Below, one piece after another: positions 4,867 to 7,373 of a stretch of DNA of 7,373 nucleotides (position 1 is its first letter; each line of letters opens with the position of its first letter). This DNA comes from an uncultured Collinsella sp. Lineage in GTDB: Bacteria; Actinomycetota; Coriobacteriia; Coriobacteriales; Coriobacteriaceae. The notes under the pieces were generated by a model, which saw only the letters and a program-made list of their open reading frames with translations, searched no databases and was not told the origin of the DNA. Both the position numbers and the translations under genes were made by a program. The stretch covers positions 1 to 7,373 of the forward strand of contig UQUD01000094.1 of the NCBI GenBank assembly GCA_900544225.1, given 5' to 3'.

Positions 4867-5820
4867 ATGGACAAGGCCGCATCTACCGGTCATTCGGACC
4901 GTTGCCGCATCGTCGTCGATACCTGCTGCGACTTTAGCCCCGAGGTCGCCGCGAACCTCGATGTCGATATCCTGGGTTTCCCCTTCATTATCGATGGCGA
5001 GGAGCGCACAGACGACATCTGGTCGAGCATCACGCCCAAGGAGTTTTACGACCGCATGCGCGCCGGTGCCCGCGTGTCCACCTCGGCTGTGTCGCTCGGT
5101 CGCTATATCGAGTTCTTTACCGAGTGCGCCAAAGAGGGCACGCCCACGGTCTACCTGTGCTTTACCTCGGCGCTGTCGTCGAGCTACAACTCCGCGTGCC
5201 AGGCGGCGGACGCCGTGCGTGCCGAGTATCCCGATTTTGAGCTCTACGTGGTCGACAACGCTCTGCCCTGCGCGACTGGCGCGCTCTTGGCGCTCGAGGC
5301 CGTGCGCCAGCGTTCGGCGGGACTGACCGCCAAGCAGCTGGTCGATTGGGCAAACGAGGCAAAGACCTACGTGCACGGCTACTTTACGCTCGAGAGCTTC
5401 GACGCACTGGCTGCCGGCGGCCGCATTCCTCCCGCGGCGGCGCAGCTCACGGCAAAGCTCGACGTCAAGCCCGAGCTCTCCTACGACCTGGCCGGCTCGC
5501 TGTCGCTGATCGGCGTCAACCGCGGCCGCAAGAAGGCGCTCAAGTCCATCCTCAAGTCGTTCCGCGAGAACTACGTGCCCGATCGCACCATGCCCATCGC
5601 CATCATGACGGCCGATGCCGAAAAGGATGGTGACTGGCTCGAAGCCGCCATCCGCAAGGAGGAGGGTTGCGCCGACGTCACGATCATTCGCGGCTCCGTG
5701 GGTCCCACCATCGGCTCGCACGTGGGCCCCGGCATGGTGGGGGGCGCGGTTTGGGGTAAGAACCGCGCCGACAAGGCGTCGCTTTCCGACCGTATCGCCC
5801 GCCGCGTGCGCGGTCAGTAG
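4867..5820 (+). CDS. DegV family fatty-acid-binding protein
   Basis: The protein has 317 residues from ATG 4867, with AGGAG (4854-4858) 8 bases upstream; an in-frame TTG at 4864 is less well spaced. DegV proteins are cytosolic two-domain proteins that hold one fatty acid; in Firmicutes related FakB proteins present fatty acids to the kinase FakA for phosphorylation and phospholipid synthesis. Visible family signatures are IVVDTCCDFSPE (15-26), STSAVS (71-76, the TSxxS lipid-head motif), FTSALSSSYNSA (99-110), VVDNALPCATGA (128-139), FDALAAGGRIP (178-188), KPELSYDLAGSL (201-212), RGRKKAL (219-225) and GPTIGSHVGPGMVG (279-292), where H284 is the conserved His. Length is somewhat above the roughly 280-residue norm because of the N-terminal extension and C-terminal basic tail. 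No FakA-like gene is in view, so the fatty-acid kinase link is from family knowledge only. Confidence 0.95.
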   Translation: MDKAASTGHSDRCRIVVDTCCDFSPEVAANLDVDILGFPFIIDGEERTDDIWSSITPKEFYDRMRAGARVSTSAVSLGRYIEFFTECAKEGTPTVYLCFTSALSSSYNSACQAADAVRAEYPDFELYVVDNALPCATGALLALEAVRQRSAGLTAKQLVDWANEAKTYVHGYFTLESFDALAAGGRIPPAAAQLTAKLDVKPELSYDLAGSLSLIGVNRGRKKALKSILKSFRENYVPDRTMPIAIMTADAEKDGDWLEAAIRKEEGCADVTIIRGSVGPTIGSHVGPGMVGGAVWGKNRADKASLSDRIARRVRGQ

Positions 5821-5918
5821 GCAAGCGCTGCGTCCGTAATCGCCCTCGACTCACAGCCCAAACGCTGGCACCGAGTATTCAACCTGGTAACAACACCCAA
5901 CCCAAAAGGAAAGGTTTC

Positions 5919-6998
5919 ATGGCAAACAAGCTCTCCGTCGCATTCATCGGCACCGGAATCATGGGTGCCCCCATCGCCGGCCACATTCTGGACGCCGGCT
6001 ATCCCGTCACGGTCAACAACCGCACCAAGTCCAAGGCGGCGGCGCTTATCGAGCGCGGCGCCGTCTGGGCAGATACGCCGGCCGATGCCGCGGCGAACGC
6101 CGATGTCGTCTTTACCATGGTGGGCTATCCCTCCGAGGTCGAGGAACTCTACCTGGCGGGCGACGGCCTGCTCGCGTGCACTAAGCCCGGCGCGGTCTTG
6201 ATCGACCTCACCACGAGCTCGCCCGAGCTTGCCCGTGACATTGCCGAGGCCGCCCAGGTTTCTGGTCGCATGGCGTTTGACTGCCCCGTCACCGGCGGCG
6301 AGTCGGGCGCTATCGCCGGTACGCTCACGGCTATCGTGGGCGCCACCGAGAACGACATCGCGCCGGTCCGCGACATCCTTGCCACCTTTGCGGCCAACAT
6401 CTGCTGCTTCGACGGCGCCGGCAAGGGCCAGGCTGCCAAGCTCGCCAACCAGGTGTCGCTGGGCGCCTGCATGGTCGGCATGGCAGACGCCATGGCATTT
6501 GCCGAGCTGAGCGGCCTTGATCTGGAGAAGACCCGCCAGATGATCCTGGGCGGTACCGGCAAGTCCGGCGCCATGGAGAGCCTGGCTACCAAGGCGCTCG
6601 ACGGCGACTACAAGCCCGGCTTTATGGTCGAGCACTTCATCAAGGACCTGCGCTTGGCGCTCGCCTATGCCGACGACCGCGAGCTTGCGCTGCCCGGCGC
6701 CGACGTGGCCTTTACGCTCTACGACATGCTCGACGCCATCGGTGGTGCCAAGCTGGGCACCCAGGCCATCACGGTCCTCTACAAGGAGGAGGCCGACGCC
6801 ATCGCCGCCGGTCTGGACTGGTCGCAGTATCGTCCCGAAGAGCACGGTGCTCACGAGGAAGGCTGCGGTTGCGGCGAGCACGGCGACGACCACGAGTGCG
6901 GTTGCGGTCACCATCACGGCGAGGACCACGAGTGCTGCGGCGGTCACGGCCATGACGACGGCCATGAGTGCTGCTGCGGCCACCATCACGGGGAGTAG
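5919..6998 (+). CDS. NAD(P)-dependent 3-hydroxyisobutyrate dehydrogenase-family oxidoreductase with His/Cys-rich tail
   Basis: The protein has 359 residues from ATG 5919, with AAGGA (5906-5910) 8 bases upstream. Residues 1-300 form a full beta-hydroxyacid dehydrogenase: N-terminal Rossmann fold with GTGIMG (11-16), substrate loop DCPVTGG (121-127), and the catalytic region GKGQAAKLANQ (168-178) with K174 and N177, then KDLRLAL (242-248). The family oxidises or reduces small beta-hydroxyacids (3-hydroxyisobutyrate, tartronate semialdehyde); the exact substrate cannot be read from sequence. N34-R35 after the second strand fit an NADP-preferring site, but this is tentative. Residues 309-359 are a tail with 14 His and 9 Cys in near-repeats of the form HEC-x-CGHHHGE, likely to bind metal; the normal family ends before it. 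The tail is in frame, has the same codon use and no frameshift, so it is a genuine extension. The next gene's ribosome site lies in the last codons. Confidence 0.93.
   Translation: MANKLSVAFIGTGIMGAPIAGHILDAGYPVTVNNRTKSKAAALIERGAVWADTPADAAANADVVFTMVGYPSEVEELYLAGDGLLACTKPGAVLIDLTTSSPELARDIAEAAQVSGRMAFDCPVTGGESGAIAGTLTAIVGATENDIAPVRDILATFAANICCFDGAGKGQAAKLANQVSLGACMVGMADAMAFAELSGLDLEKTRQMILGGTGKSGAMESLATKALDGDYKPGFMVEHFIKDLRLALAYADDRELALPGADVAFTLYDMLDAIGGAKLGTQAITVLYKEEADAIAAGLDWSQYRPEEHGAHEEGCGCGEHGDDHECGCGHHHGEDHECCGGHGHDDGHECCCGHHHGE
6843..6995 (+). repeat. His/Cys-rich near-repeat encoding the oxidoreductase tail
   Basis: The coding sequence for residues 309-359 is built from imperfect repeats: DDHECGCGHHHGE (323-335), DHECCGGHGHD (336-346) and DGHECCCGHHHGE (347-359). 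GAGTGC and CACCATCACGG recur at DNA level. This looks like expansion by slippage or duplication under selection for His and Cys. Confidence 0.75.
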
Positions 6999-7003
6999 CG
7001 CCC

Positions 7004-7373
7004 ATGAGCTGGACGTTCGTGGTACTAGCGCTGGTGCTCTTTCTCTTTGCGATCTACATTGGCTTTTTGTGCGGCCAGTGGGCCTGCGAAAAGCGCGTGA
7101 TCACCAAGCGCGACTACTGGATTGCCAACTTTGCAGGCGCGGCGGCAGTCGTCCTGCTGACCTGGGTGTTCTCACTGTTCCCGCTGGTGCAGTTTGCGCC
7201 GATCGGCTGGCTCGGCGGCTTTATCGCCGGCCTTAAGATGAGCTTTGGCGAGTCCGTCGGTCCGTGGCGCAAGCACGACGAGGTCTTTAACGTCAACAAG
7301 GCTCATCGCGCCGCCGCCGACGCGGGCGACGCTGAGGAACGCCGCCGTGCGCGTCGCAATGGCGCGGCCGACC
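7004..7373 (+). CDS. Small membrane protein, unidentified (3' end outside window)
   Basis: An open frame from ATG 7004 runs off the window, giving 123 residues. GGAG (6992-6995) sits 8 bases upstream, inside the end of the preceding gene, and only 5 bases separate that stop from this ATG, so the two are probably co-transcribed and translationally coupled. Residues 3-25 and 41-63 are strong membrane segments; 64-78 (APIGWLGGFIAGLKM) may be a third, weaker one or a re-entrant stretch. From 86 on (GPWRKHDEVFN) the chain is hydrophilic, then Ala/Arg-rich and basic, and presumably cytosolic. I do not recognise the family; no catalytic motif is visible. A metal or redox role by association with the His/Cys-tailed oxidoreductase is only a guess. 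Confidence 0.85.
   Translation, partial: MSWTFVVLALVLFLFAIYIGFLCGQWACEKRVITKRDYWIANFAGAAAVVLLTWVFSLFPLVQFAPIGWLGGFIAGLKMSFGESVGPWRKHDEVFNVNKAHRAAADAGDAEERRRARRNGAAD

Noticed and set aside
4756..5721. Long minus-strand open frame opposite degV
   Set aside because: It mirrors the codon pattern of a well-supported DegV gene and shows no recognisable family; a typical high-GC shadow.
5814..6989. Long minus-strand open frame opposite the dehydrogenase
   Set aside because: Ala/Val-rich repetitive translation arises from antisense of the His/Cys tail and GC-rich codons; the plus strand has clear catalytic motifs.
1..7373. CRISPR arrays, tRNA or rRNA genes, integrase or transposase genes
   Set aside because: No evenly spaced direct repeats, no cloverleaf or rRNA-like stretch, and no recombinase motifs were seen on either strand by reading.

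Overview
The window reads like the chromosome of a high-GC Gram-positive of the Coriobacteriia, most likely Collinsella or a close relative. The reasons are GC-rich codon use, strong GGAG/AAGGAG ribosome sites, a lipobox-bearing lipoprotein, a long-form hibernation factor and the general look of the proteins. The genus is an inference from protein and gene-order resemblance; no search was run. All convincing genes lie on the plus strand.

Layout. 1-96 is the basic C-terminal tail of an upstream gene. 97-198 holds two hairpins, the second of which buries the comF ribosome site. 199-1005 is comF (TTG start), followed after 10 bases by an unnamed 369-residue protein (1016-2125) whose C-terminal half resembles the DUF559/Vsr-like PD-(D/E)XK fold. 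2126-2534 is non-coding. It carries a 226-base element bounded by 34-bp inverted repeats (2156-2382), a strong GC hairpin (2397-2428) and a promoter with a perfect TATAAT (2500-2528). 2535-2830 looks like a structured RNA: its predicted 5' end sits 6-8 bases after the -10 box and pairs with bases 2790-2800 in an 11-bp closing helix. 2860-3885 is a lipoprotein of the amino-acid-binding (SBP_bac_3) type, ended by a clear terminator. 4203-4787 is hpf/raiA, also followed by a terminator. 4867-5820 is a DegV-family fatty-acid-binding protein. 5919-6998 is a 3-hydroxyisobutyrate-dehydrogenase-type oxidoreductase with a striking His/Cys-rich tail. 7004-7373 is a membrane protein cut by the window end.

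How it fits together. comF and its partner look like one transcript. The lipoprotein, hpf and degV are separate units divided by terminators; the oxidoreductase and membrane protein overlap in signals and are probably co-transcribed. The comF ... hpf(raiA) order recalls the Clostridial comF-raiA neighbourhood, where the raiA-motif RNA is found. The structured RNA at 2535-2830, lying between comF and hpf, is therefore the most interesting object here and may be a divergent raiA RNA or an undescribed RNA.
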